Positions 45,304 through 56,545 of a stretch of 64,000 bases of DNA are shown piece after piece. The notes below the pieces were generated by a model, which saw only the letters and a list, made by a program, of their open reading frames with translations, searched no databases and had not been told where the DNA came from. The translations under genes and the position numbers were made by a program. Position 1 is the first letter of the stretch. The number at the start of each line of letters is the position of its first letter. This stretch comes from Siphonodentalium dalli (lineage: Eukaryota > Mollusca > Scaphopoda > Gadilida > Siphonodentaliidae), in contig CP136069.1 in assembly GCA_032622095.1 (NCBI GenBank), positions 121,822,126-121,886,125 of the forward strand. The letters run 5' to 3'.

Positions 45304-45487
45304 AACACGTGACCATCTATCTCACACCACCCACGTGACTGCTTTACCTATTTAATTAAGAGCCGGAACTAATTTAACAATCTGTCATCACGTTTTGTGT
45401 GAACTAAAACAGATCAAAACAATGGCGACCAACCAGTTACGCCTCACGTTTCAAGTAAATAAATACGGACGAATTCGTGGACGCTAA
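45304..45487 (+). promoter_or_regulatory. Promoter-like patch with two E-boxes and a good start codon
   Basis: CACGTG occurs at 45,306 and 45,332, both continuing as CACGTGAC. About 85 bp on, AAAACAATGGCG gives a strong start context at 45,422. The frame codes MATNQLRLTFQ and then meets GTAAAT at 45,455, a possible donor in phase 0; unspliced it stops at 45,487. No second exon was recognised. It may be a first exon or chance. Confidence 0.25.
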
Positions 45488-46127
45488 TACAAATGGAGAT
45501 AAGCCTCAACTGTTAATCACGAAAAACCTTCAACATAACCTCACTTGCAGACACAGAGTTACATATATAACATGAAATATAAACGACTAATTTGTGAACA
45601 TATTCCATAAAACGGAAGACCCCCAAGCGAAACTGGCACATTTCGTAACAGGTAAACAATAGCCGCTTCACAAATGACGAACGAAATAATTCCACATTCG
45701 AACAGTTGTCATCGTCGAACGCGTCTAACTAACATTTGTCTATCATATATTCACATGTTTCCTTTTCAAATGGTATCGATATGGTCATTTCCGAATACAA
45801 ACACGGTTAGTCCAGTTGTATATATATACTTCATATCAATACGCGCGTTTCTCGGAATTTATGCAGGTGCAATGATGTGACGTGTCCGTGTCGTTTTCAC
45901 AATCTTGACCGTGTCGATTTCACTCTAACGTATTAACCCTGTGCGCACGGGTAACGCGCTTTGTTTTTATCGTATATACCTTTGGTATATACCGAAATAA
46001 TCCCAGTTAATCACGAATATCGCATCAGATTTCTCCCAAGATATACCGGTACGAAGCTACTGGAATGTGCCAAAGATTGGTATAAAACAAAAAATCGGAA
46101 TGAGGCTCTTGGGTTGGGAGAAAAATG

Positions 46128-46275
46128 ATCCATCATGACCTGGGGTGTGCGATGGAAAAATCTCACCCTCGGGGCCAGATATTTGGTCCGGACACTCGGC
46201 AAGCCTCGTGTCCGGCCCAAATATCTGGCCCCTCGGGTGAGATTTTTCCATCCCACACCCCAGGTCATGATGGAT
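46128..46275. mobile_element. 148-bp near-perfect hairpin
   Basis: ATCCATCATGACCTGGGGTG at the left is the inverse of the right end. Arms of about 68 bp match almost throughout (GGAAAAATCTCACCC, GGGCCAGATATTTGG) around a ~12-bp loop. A snapback MITE is likely. Parallel ORFs on both strands are caused by the symmetry. Confidence 0.8.
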
Positions 46276-47846
46276 AATATTAATCTCTTCAACAGAATAG
46301 TACCCTATCTCACTAGATCGAAGAGACTGTACATCGTACATTTTATTTAGTACTAATTTTCATGGTGCTCCCAAACCGGTTTCTTAGTAGACAATTATGT
46401 TCAAATTACTTCAATCGGCACTTTACAACATGAATATGTACCACGCAATACACACTATTAGTTGTCAGTATCTTGTTGTTTGAAATTATGTTACCATTGC
46501 CACCCACATACTTGCGCTAAATATCAGGTCATCAGCGTTTACAGTTATTAGTTCTGCGTTTACCATTCACTCAATGTTGCTATTTATTGTTTTGTATGCA
46601 GCAGATATGTGTAACATTAGGGAGATGGATAAACGCGGCGATGCGGTTGCAGAAAAGGTCGTACGTTTCGCGTATATGTGGCCTTAGTGCATTTAAGTGC
46701 ACATAATTTCCAGGTAAAAAGACAGTCTCTGCCATAGAGTATGTAGGAAAATTGGGTTATGTTGAGAATTTATTGAAGATAGTCTATTGTAATCCTTTGT
46801 ATTTTGATAAATTGCGTTCATGGTATACCACCATGTATTTGTGTGATAAAAATGAAATATTCGTGTTTAATCACTTGACCGGAGGCAACTATGACTACTA
46901 TTTTAAGACACGGACAATAGGATCTACACATTTTACCTAGTACCATATGAATAGCTCTCATACTGTTCTATAGTAGTGAATTTTGACAGACTGTGTGTTG
47001 TAGATTCAAAAATAAATGATTATCGGTCACATTCGTGAGACTGTTTTCATTACATATATTTCTGCTTCTAGAAAAGGTCACACAATGAGTACATCCCTAT
47101 TAGATCACATTTAACTGTTTTAATACACATATATTACACGATTCAAGATAAACAGTACAGATAAAACTGCGTTATTCTTCTATTTCTTGGCGCCCAAAAA
47201 GTCCACATTCAATCGTTGTATGAGACCTGGCTTTCGGTTGCTCTCGCGCGAGATACATTAGAGAGAATTCTTACATACTATTATTAATAGCTCCCCTTAT
47301 ACTCTGAAATCATTCTTCCTCGTATAATTCGACGGCCTGTTCGTTCTTGTATAACCAGCTATTCAATTTTCCGCAAATTGTAAATTTCATTCGATTTTGT
47401 CCATTTTGGCGACCATTTTGGACAGATATTCTACCGATATGGTTTACGAATAAGGATTGTTTGTGTGGATTTTATTTTATTACTAATTTGGTATTTGTTG
47501 GCGCACCTACCACCGAAATTCAGGATTTTTCTATACCAACTGCCATCATGGACGCCATCTTGTATTACAGAAAATGCTCAAAGCGGATTTTAGCGGATTT
47601 TGGATATGTTATAGAGGATATATTCCTCTTCAAAATGGAATAGAAACCAACTTAGTCCAATTTTTTTCTAGGTTGACCCTAAAATTTTAGTTTTTCGACC
47701 AGACTAGAATTGTTTTCCAACAAACCAATCATAATTCAATTCAAAATGGCCGCAAAGTTTTTTTCAAAATGGCCGCCACTGTTTTCAAAAAGCCACCATT
47801 TTCAGCTTGTACTCAATGTATACGACGAACGTGGCTTCCATTCCTT

Positions 47847-50047
47847 AGGCCTAACAAAAAAATACGTTTGTTTCCGCTAACGAGCTGAACAAAATTAGGG
47901 TAGGTAGGTAGGCTTAACTTTTTTGTTTTATTAACTTTTTTTTTTTTCAGTATCTTTAAAAATAACTGTATAATACTTGTCAATAACCCAAACTATGCAC
48001 TTCTAAGCCCCAATCATGTTAACCCAGATGACAGAGAAACTATAAACTCCAATTCAATCTTACATATGCTTTAATATATACATATATACTTGTCTATATA
48101 CTAATACATGTATAGTCTTTGATAATCCTAATATTTCCCATATGGTCTGGCGACAACTGGAGTCAGTCCAGCACCACTGCACTGTTCACATATTGGAGTG
48201 ACCGTCTTGTACCGATCTCTTAATGATGGCTTCAGAACACCACCTTCTCCGCATTCAGTGAAGGATCTAGGTATTTTTTGAGGACACCTGTTTTTGGGCA
48301 ATGATATGCCAAAGGCATAACCTGAAGGCCTGAGCGGAGGAAGGTTTGGGAGGGGTGACCCCCACCCCCTGCTGTTGGTGGGGGTTCTCACCCTGGAAAA
48401 TTTGTGAAAATCCATTGCATTTGGAGCTAATCTAGGGCAGAGTCAGTATTTTGAATTTTACTGAGAGGTCAATTTGATCAAGTTTCTCAAGCATAACTTT
48501 GGAAATTTTGTATACCCCTTTAAAAAAAAAAAGGGGGAGTATACTGTTTTGCACCTGTCTGTCCGTGCGTCTGTCTATACGTCCGTCCGATGTCTGTTCA
48601 TGTCATAACTTGAACAGTATTACTCGGATCTCAATGAAATTAGGTATGGATGTTCACTACTATGAGGACATTAAATAGAGGGTTCTATCGTTTTGTTCGG
48701 ATTTTCAATTCTAGAGTGTTTCATCTTTGTTTATCTGGAAATGTTGGCTTTTTGGTCTGCCTGGGGTCTGTTCATGTCGTAACTTCAACAGTTGTGCTGG
48801 GATCTCAATGAAACTTGGTATGGACTTTCACTACTATGAGGACATTAAAAAGAGGGTTCCATCGTTTTGTTCGAATTTTCCATTCTAGACTTATACATCT
48901 TTGTTTATCTGGAAATATTGGCTTTTTTGTCCGTCTGGTGTCTGTTCATGTCGTAACTTCAACAGTTGTGCTCGGATCTCAATGAAATTTGGTATGGATG
49001 TTCACTACTATGAGGACATCCAATAGAGGGTTCCATTGTTATGTTCCGCTTTTCCATTCTAGAGTTATTCATCTTTGTTTATCTGGAAATGTTGGCTGTT
49101 TTGTCCATCCGACGTCTGTTCTGAGGTCATAACTTGAACAGTAATGCTCGGATCTCAATGAAATTTGGTATGGATGTTCACCACTATGAGGACATTTAAT
49201 GGCACATTCAACTGTTTTGTTTTTGTTTTTTGTTTTATAGGTATTCATCTTTGTTTACATGAAAATGCTGATTTTTTGGGTGCATCTGTCTGAGTATAGC
49301 AATCATAAGTTATAGATATGCCCACATCAGGCGGTACGCGCTAAGAGGGTATGCACCGGACGACTGTCGATCTCATGTTTTATATGTATGGATTGAAAAT
49401 GCTTATTAGATATTGTCAGATATCTTTTTGTTCAATGGACTATGATTATCCTGCTTGAAATGAGACTTACCATTATCACTCTAATTCATATAATAGGCTA
49501 TTTTATAAAATTCAAGTGAGACACATACATAATATACTACATGTAGTACAGAAACAATGTCTAATAAGTTAGTAATTACTATTTATAGTACTAATCTCTA
49601 TCATGACTCTATGTTAATTTTTCATTTGATAACCAGGTTGATTTGATCAAATTGTTAATGTTCCTGTACTGTATTTGATTGAAATACTGAAGTCTGAAGG
49701 CTGAATGATAACAAACCTGAACTCAAACTATTTGAAGTTTCCACAGATGAAAGCTAGATAAAGCCAAACATACTTTACAGTACGGTATGATTCCAACTGT
49801 TGAACTTAAATCTTTTTGTAAACTTAAATTTCTTATGGCAATATATATATAAATATATTAATGTTTTGCCGCTTGTTATGATATGAATTGGGGCATAAAT
49901 TTGGGAAGAAAAAAAAAAAAAAAAATTTTGTTTTTTTTTTGGTCCAATTTTTGTTGTTGTTGCAATGGCAATAAAACGTTTAGGGTCGGGGGTTTAAAAT
50001 AGGGTCGGTCGGGTTAGCGGAAACAAACGTCTTTTTTGTTTAGGCCT
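47847..50047. mobile_element. Candidate 2.2-kb element with ~35-bp TIRs
   Basis: AGGCCTAACAAAAAAATACG then TTTGTTTCCGCTAAC at the left is matched by the inverse (GTTAGCGGAAACAAACGTC, TTTTTTGTTTAGGCCT) at the right. Just inside each are GGTAGG or GGGTCGG runs. The interior carries the 175-bp repeats at 48.6-49.3 kb, a GC-rich patch at 48.2-48.4 kb, and no transposase. Confidence 0.6.
48590..49260 (+). repeat. Four ~175-bp tandem repeats
   Basis: CTGTTCATGTC-type starts at 48,593, 48,768, 48,942 and 49,116. Each unit has GGATCTCAATGAAAYTTGGT, ACTACTATGAGGACAT and TTTGTTTATCTGGAAATRTT. Satellite-like. The array follows a CTGTCYGTCCGT-rich stretch. Confidence 0.85.
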
Positions 50048-51456
50048 TATTCGAAATTGGCCGTAGCCCAGTGGGGTTCAAATATGTGATCCATGCAATT
50101 TCTCGGTTCCTTTATAGAGTAACGTCAAGCAAAGGGAGTTGTAAGTTGCCCTCCCCACACAAGACACCCTAAATATTCACCACAAACCCCACCCTATCCA
50201 AAATGGCCGCCATTCAGAGGGTCAAATTACGGGACCCATGTCATTTTCCACTCTTTCCGCAAAAAAACCCACCCGATCCAAAATGGCCGCCGTCCAGGAG
50301 CTAAAATAGCGGATCCATGCCATTTCTCAGCCACTTGACTCATAAGGATCAATTGAAGTCACTTGGCCGTTTGCGCTCCAAAATACACGGAATACTATTT
50401 CATGTTTGAGTTTTCCCGATATAGAAATATGTCGATAAACACTTGAACTATCTTTCTACGAGCAGTATAATTATGTCCCAGAAAGACGCATTGTCAAGAA
50501 AAATACAACTTTGAACCAGATGTTTTGGTACCAAACAAAAATCAGCCATTTGCATGGCATGGGCCATAAAAGAGCGTTCCATGTTAGTCTATTCTTGATA
50601 TGGTAGAAATACAGAGCGTTTGTTTCGCTTCTGTGTATTTTCCTTACATATCTTACACATCCTTCCAAAATTTGGAAGCTCGAATGAGCCATATCCGCTT
50701 AAAATGAACAGAATATCATGACAGTAGACTTCTTATGTCATTGGGTCAATTATCTATATATGGGCGAGCATGTTTATATATGATCCTACATGCACATGAC
50801 TGTCAATATGGTGTCTGCCACTCTGCCATAGAAAAGGTAATGTAACTTAATATTCGGTTATATACTAGGTACTTGTATCTATATATACACTTTATTTCTT
50901 AATATAATTGTTGGATTATGCAGATAGGATACGCTACATTAATTATCGGGTTTATAACATTTGATGAACAAAACTAAATTTGGCCCAAATTTCCCAAAAG
51001 TGCAGAATCGTTCGAATAAATATCCTATAAAGAACAGTAACAGTCGTGATTGCCTTGAAATAGAACCATAGCAATCATAAGTTGTGATTATGAGGCAAAT
51101 GCTCCAAATTATCAACCCATATCTGGATATTTTCTAAGCTGTTTTAAAGAAGAATAACACAGGTACACTTTATACTCAGTGCTCGTCTTCAGAATGCATT
51201 TCACATTCGCGACATGCCTGCGAAAACAAAGGAATTACTTTTACGTGGCTTGATTTTCAGTGATTAAATGTTGATAATTACACGTTAACTCGCTATTTTT
51301 GAGTTAATTGTGATCTAAAAATCAGGTTTCGGTAAAACGGCACTTATGCAGCCTCTGTTCTTTCAGGAATGTTTGATGTATTTATGATATCTATCATTAT
51401 GTGTGATTTTGTCCCGAAAATGATCATTTTTAATCACAAGGCACCTTTAAAAAATA
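50048..51456. other. Intergenic, no gene seen
   Basis: Around 50,200-50,340 a diverged pair of units contains CCAAAATGGCCGCC and GACCCATGYCATTT. The remainder is AT-rich without recognised features. Confidence 0.4.
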
Positions 51457-52940
51457 ATTCCTCAACCATCGCAATATTAATACCGGCGATAGAACTACTT
51501 CAGATGTAACAATACCGGCGATAGAACGAATTCAGATGTAACAGTTCATACACATTGTGTTCCTGAACCATCGCAATACCGGCGATAGAACGACTTCAGA
51601 TGTAACAGTTCATACACAATGTGTTCCTGAACCATCGCAATACCGGCGATAGAACGACTTCAGATGTAACAGTTCATACACAATGTGTTCCTGAACCATC
51701 GCAATACCGGCGATAGAACGACTTCAGATGTAACAGTTCATACACAATACACATTGTGTTCCTGAACCATCGCAATACCGGCGATAGAACGACTTCAGGT
51801 GTAACAGTTCATACACATTGTGTTCCTGAACCATCGCAATACCGGCGATAGAACGACTTCAGATGTAACAGTTCAATACCGGCGATAGAACGACTTCAGA
51901 TGTAACAGTTCATACACATTGTGTTCCTGAACCATCGCAATACCGGCGATAGAACGACTTCAGGTGTAACAGTTCATACACATTGTGTTCCTGAACCATC
52001 GCAATACCGGCGATAGAACGACTTCAGATGTAACAGTTCAATACCGGCGATAGAACGACTTCAGATGTAACAGTTCATACACATTGTGTTCCTGAACCAT
52101 CGCAATACCGGCGATAGAACGACTTCAGATGTAACAGTTCATACACAATGTGTTCCTGAACCATCGCAATACCGGCGATAGAACGACTTCAGATGTAACA
52201 GTTCATACACATTGTGTTCCTGAACCATCGCAATACCGGCGATAGAACGACTTCAGGTGTAACAGTTCATACACATTGTGTTCCTGAACCATCGCAATAC
52301 CGGCGATAGAACGACTTCAGATGTAACAGTTCAATACCGGCGATAGAACGACTTCAGATGTAACAGTTCATACACATTGTGTTCCTGAACCATCGCAATA
52401 CCGGCGATAGAACGACTTCAGGTGTAACAGTTCATACACATTGTGTTCCTGAACCATCGCAATACCGGCGATAGAACGACTTCAGATGTAACAGTTCAAT
52501 ACCGGCGATAGAACGACTTCAGATGTAACAGTTCATACACAATGTGTTCCTGAACCATCGCAATACCGGCGATAGAACGACTTCAGATGTAACAGTTCAT
52601 ACACATTGTGTTCCTGAACCATCGCAATACCGGCGATAGAACGACTTCAAGTGTAACAGTTCATACACATTGTGTTCCTGAACCATCGCAATACCGGCGA
52701 TAGAACGACTTCAGATGTAACAGTTCATACACATTGTGTTCCTGAACCATCGCAATACCGGCGATAGAACGACTTCAGATGTAACAGTTCATACACATTG
52801 TGTTCCTGAACCATCGCAATACCGGCGATAGAACGACTTCAGATGTAACAGTTCATACACAATACACATTGTGTTCCTGAACCATCGCAATACCGGCGAT
52901 AGAACGACTTCAGATGTAACAGTTCGTACACATTGTGTTT
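51457..52940 (+). repeat. 1.5-kb minisatellite with 64-bp and 37-bp units
   Basis: About 25 copies of a core containing AATACCGGCGATAGAACGAC then TTCAGATGTAACAGTTC. Long units add CATACACATTGTGTTCCTGA and ACCATCGC to make 64 bp; short units of about 37 bp lack that part. A CAGGTG variant is followed by a CAGATG long unit and then a short unit, repeating at 165 bp (52,242 to 52,407, and 51,785 to about 51,948), a higher-order repeat. There are no unique spacers. Confidence 0.93.
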
Positions 52941-54155
52941 ACACTCGAATGCGAGTTAAAAACAATTCTGGCAAATAAATAAAAAAAATCAAGAAATATA
53001 ATAGCCATGGCATCATTTAACAATGTGGGGTTTACCCAGTCTAGTAATAACTAGACCAAGGTTTCCTTACAGTCAACTCTCAGTTGACTCTCAGTTTCGT
53101 AAGTTGAAAGTAATGAAAATTAGGTCTGGTTTTAATAAGACTGGGGTTTACCTAGTCTTATATGTAAGATCCGAACACTGGTGGGATATTGTGGTTGGGT
53201 ATTTGGCTTTTGTCAGCCTTTCAAATGGTGTTGGGTAGTGCATGTATGTTGAATAATTGAAAATGGCGTGTCTCGGAAAGTACTCCTATGCATGTAATAT
53301 ACATGACAAATGCATGAAAAGATATCGGAATGGTTGGTCTTCACGACCTTCAAACGTGCATGCACTTCGAGTAGAGCTAATTTAGCGTTGGCGTGGCCAA
53401 ACTCTATAACACTGAGTCAGATGGAAAACATTTAGTTCCTTCTAACATTGTTGAATAGATCGGTTCCCGACGGTTCCTAAACTGCCAGCATTCGACAAAG
53501 TGGTAACCTTACCACTCCAACAATATTGATATGTTTCACATATCTTTCTAAATTAATGGTGAATTTTATATGATATATAAATTAGTATAACAAAAAATCC
53601 ATTCTAGCCCACGTGATCATTTAGTGTGCGAAAACGGCATTTACATAAAGAGCCTGCCATATTGAATCTGACATATCCGAAAATATCGCAATTCGAACGA
53701 CGAAACAATTATTCGGGAACAAGGAAATCCTCGAATCCTGCCTACATGTCGTGACCTTTATTGGGTTCCAATCAATAGTTACAACTTGAAATTCGCCAAT
53801 TGCGATGATGTGGTGAGTATATCGCAGCCCCTCTGAGATTAATATCCATGTGAAAGGTGTACTCCAAGTTTTAAGAGTTGTATGTATATCTCAACATGGG
53901 GCATGACTTGTCGGCAAACACATCGCATAAATGTATTTAACTTACATTTCGTGGTAATTAACCAACCAGCAACATATCATGGTGACTTACGTAATGAATG
54001 ACCCTGGCGCGATCATAAACAACGATAAATATATATCCATTGTTGCTAAACAATGATGCACTTAGCCAACCAACCCGCCGCGAGCCCCAAAGTCACAAAG
54101 CTGTACGATAGATTAATTTCCCAGTTAGCCTGAATGGTGTTTGATGGATTGTAGC
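52941..54155. other. Upstream region of the 54-kb gene
   Basis: No coding sequence is recognised. It contains the palindrome TTACGTAA at 53,987 (a PAR-bZIP/C/EBP-type site, about 170 bp before the TATA box) and a CACGTG near 53,613. GC and CpG content rise from about 54,000. Confidence 0.35.
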
Positions 54156-54164
54156 TATAAATAG
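54156..54164 (+). promoter_or_regulatory. TATA box
   Basis: TATAAATAG in GTAGCTATAAATAGTAAC lies 123 bp before the first ATG of the exon at 54,279. A start site near 54,187 would give a ~90-bp leader without any ATG. The leader is rich in CGATCG-like sequence, unlike its surroundings. Confidence 0.6.
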
Positions 54165-54278
54165 TAACACAATCGGCTTGTACGATCGTCGAGCTAGCGT
54201 GGAAATCGATTTGCCTGGCAGAGATAGTTGGATTGCAGAGAGGATCGGATCGATCGAACGAACGCATACCCACGCTAC

Positions 54279-54359
54279 ATGCAGCCGAAAAACGAATCCC
54301 CACCAAGAAAAAGCAAAAGAAAACAAGGAAGGACACACCGCGTGATAAAAGAAACGGAG
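54279..54359 (+). CDS. 54-kb gene exon 1
   Basis: ATG is the first in the transcript predicted from the TATA box. 27 codons, stop-free, to ACGGAG|GTAAGC, phase 0. The peptide starts MQPKNESPPRKSKRK. It is overlapped by a minus-strand ORF (54,046-54,393) which is a shadow. Confidence 0.65.
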
Positions 54360-56504
54360 GTAAGCATTTAGATTGCCTTCGTTGCATGTGCATTTAAGAT
54401 TATTTCGTACACACCAAGTACCAAACGCTCAAGCGATCGCTGGATGACCCAGTTAGCGAGCAGTTTCTTTGTGCCTGGGCGACCTTTTCGCACAAAAAGC
54501 AATTATTTTGTTGCTTCTTTGTGGCCTCTCGTGTTATGAGTTGTTTGTGTTGGTAAATGTGATGTCTTACGAAAGGGGTTAAACTGCTCGCGTTTTGAAC
54601 GGTACGTTTTCATCTCCCGATGTTGGGTTGTATCATGAGAGTTGATCGGTGAGCAATTAAACAATTAATCATGTAACCTGTCTGATGTGGGAGTGGAATT
54701 GGTTGTTGGGGATTTTTTTTTTTTGCAGTTGGATAGCGATCATTTGTAAAATATAATCGTTGCTATCGTATTTTACGCTATCAATTTAACCCCTCGCACA
54801 CGTAGATCTACACCTGATAATCTCTTATTGTGACCGGAAATATATGAAATGGTCATATTATCAGGTCAGACACACCCTGAAGTAAACTAGTATAGTTTTT
54901 TTTATTCCACTATTTCTATGTTTTTGTGAACAAATTGTGATCGCGCATCCATGTGCATAGCCAAATTACTTACTAGTAGCAATACTATAGCGAATGAAAA
55001 GTGTTCCAACCTTTTGCGCCCGATGTGTGTATTCAATAATTCCACAACGATGCCTTTCTAAATGACATGACGATTCATTCGCTCCTTCATAACAATATAC
55101 AGTAGCCGAGAGCTTTCCGATGAATGGCAACAAGCCATATTTCCGACTAAATCCTGAAAAATTACCCATAATTCTGCTGTGGTTAAGTGGTCAATTACTT
55201 TGGACATTACTGTAGACTCATTAGTTATTAATTAGATTAATTATTCACGTGGATCGAAACATGTTATTTCGTCACAAAAACAAACATATGGTATCGAATT
55301 AATGCGACACTTATATGCAGGGAAGGATCCAGGGCTCTTTTGATACATGTTACAGGTTTGGGCGCCGAAACTCTGGTGGCCGAAATGTCCCCAAATTGCA
55401 AGTGGATAGTTTTATTAAAGCTGAATTTCCTATATTTTGAAGGAAATCTTCTATTATGATTCAACAACATGCAATGCAAATCATCAATATACAGTTGATA
55501 TAGAGCCTTGATTTGCTTAATCAAGTGTCCAGTGAGAAATAGTTTAACCCTTTCATGACTGGGGCTTCTAAGGAGCCTCGCATATATAAGATAATACATT
55601 GGCCTTTATCTTGACCCTTGCAAGCCAGTGCATTTTCTTATGTGGGATCTTTAATGCTCCACCTAAGGGAGGGGGAGATCCCCTCCCGTACATACCCCCA
55701 ATCTCGGGCATACGGCCCTCGGGATATGCCTTCGGCATATCTGGTCCCAAAACAGGTGTCCCCAAAAAATCCCTGGATCCATCCCTGCTTATATGTGACA
55801 CATATGTATAATCACGGTATGTAAGTCTACATGTATCATATAATTTCAACTTGAAAATATAGGGTCTCTAAAGGGTCATTTTAACTGTTCTGATTGGTAA
55901 TTTTAAGCAAAGTTTATGAATTTTATACTAAAAAGTGACAGTGTGATACCGTATATGTTTATGGGCTTGTCCATGAAAACTCCACGACGATACATGCATA
56001 TTGTTCATTTGAATCTCAACCGTGTACCGGTATGTATACGTGATTAATAGACCGGCATACTCCAAAAACATTGCCATAGCTATAGCAGTTTCCATCTTGT
56101 TTTCATATCACCCCCACCCCCAAGAAGTGACATAAACGCTCTTTGTACTTACCATATCAGGAACAGAAAAACAAAAACGCCCTTTATTGTTCCGTGCGTT
56201 TTATGTTTACCCATACCATAGTATGGTAAACATAATGTTTACCCATACCATAGTATGGTAAACATAGTGTCGTCCGGATTGACCACTCGTCGTTAGTCCG
56301 TCCGTCTGTCTGTCCGTAGACACTTTACGCATGGTGCGATAACTGAAATATTTTATATCGGATCGGAACCAAATTTTATAAATGAATTTCTCAGCACAAA
56401 AGACAGAATTTAGTTCGAATATGGGTTTGATCCGACTATTTTTAAGTGAGTTATGGCCATTTTTCGAAGAAAAAAAAAATTTAGATTGAATTCCTAGCTC
56501 AATT

Positions 56505-56545
<41 letters not shown>

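Larger units (their letters stand above)
44456..47707. mobile_element. Candidate 3.25-kb element with ~125-bp TIRs
   Basis: AGTCTGGTCGATAAAA, GACCTAGAAAAAATTTGGAC and TCCAAAATCCGCTAAAATCC at 44,466-44,575 recur inverted at 47,573-47,707. No transposase is recognised between them and no clear target duplication was found, so two inserted copies of one shorter repeat in opposite orientation are equally possible. The interior contains the hairpin at 46,128 and a promoter-like patch at 45.3 kb. Confidence 0.5.

Noticed and set aside
47347-47643. 98-codon ORF near the right inverted repeat at 47.6 kb
   Set aside because: It runs into the inverted repeat and contains CCATTTTGG-type repeat sequence; no protein family resemblance.
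51457-52940. CRISPR-like array
   Set aside because: There are no unique spacers; units are contiguous and nearly identical, and the DNA is eukaryotic. It is a minisatellite.
54046-54393. 115-codon minus-strand ORF over exon 1 of the 54-kb gene
   Set aside because: Antisense shadow. The + strand has a TATA box, an ATG-free leader and a consensus donor, which the minus-strand reading lacks.
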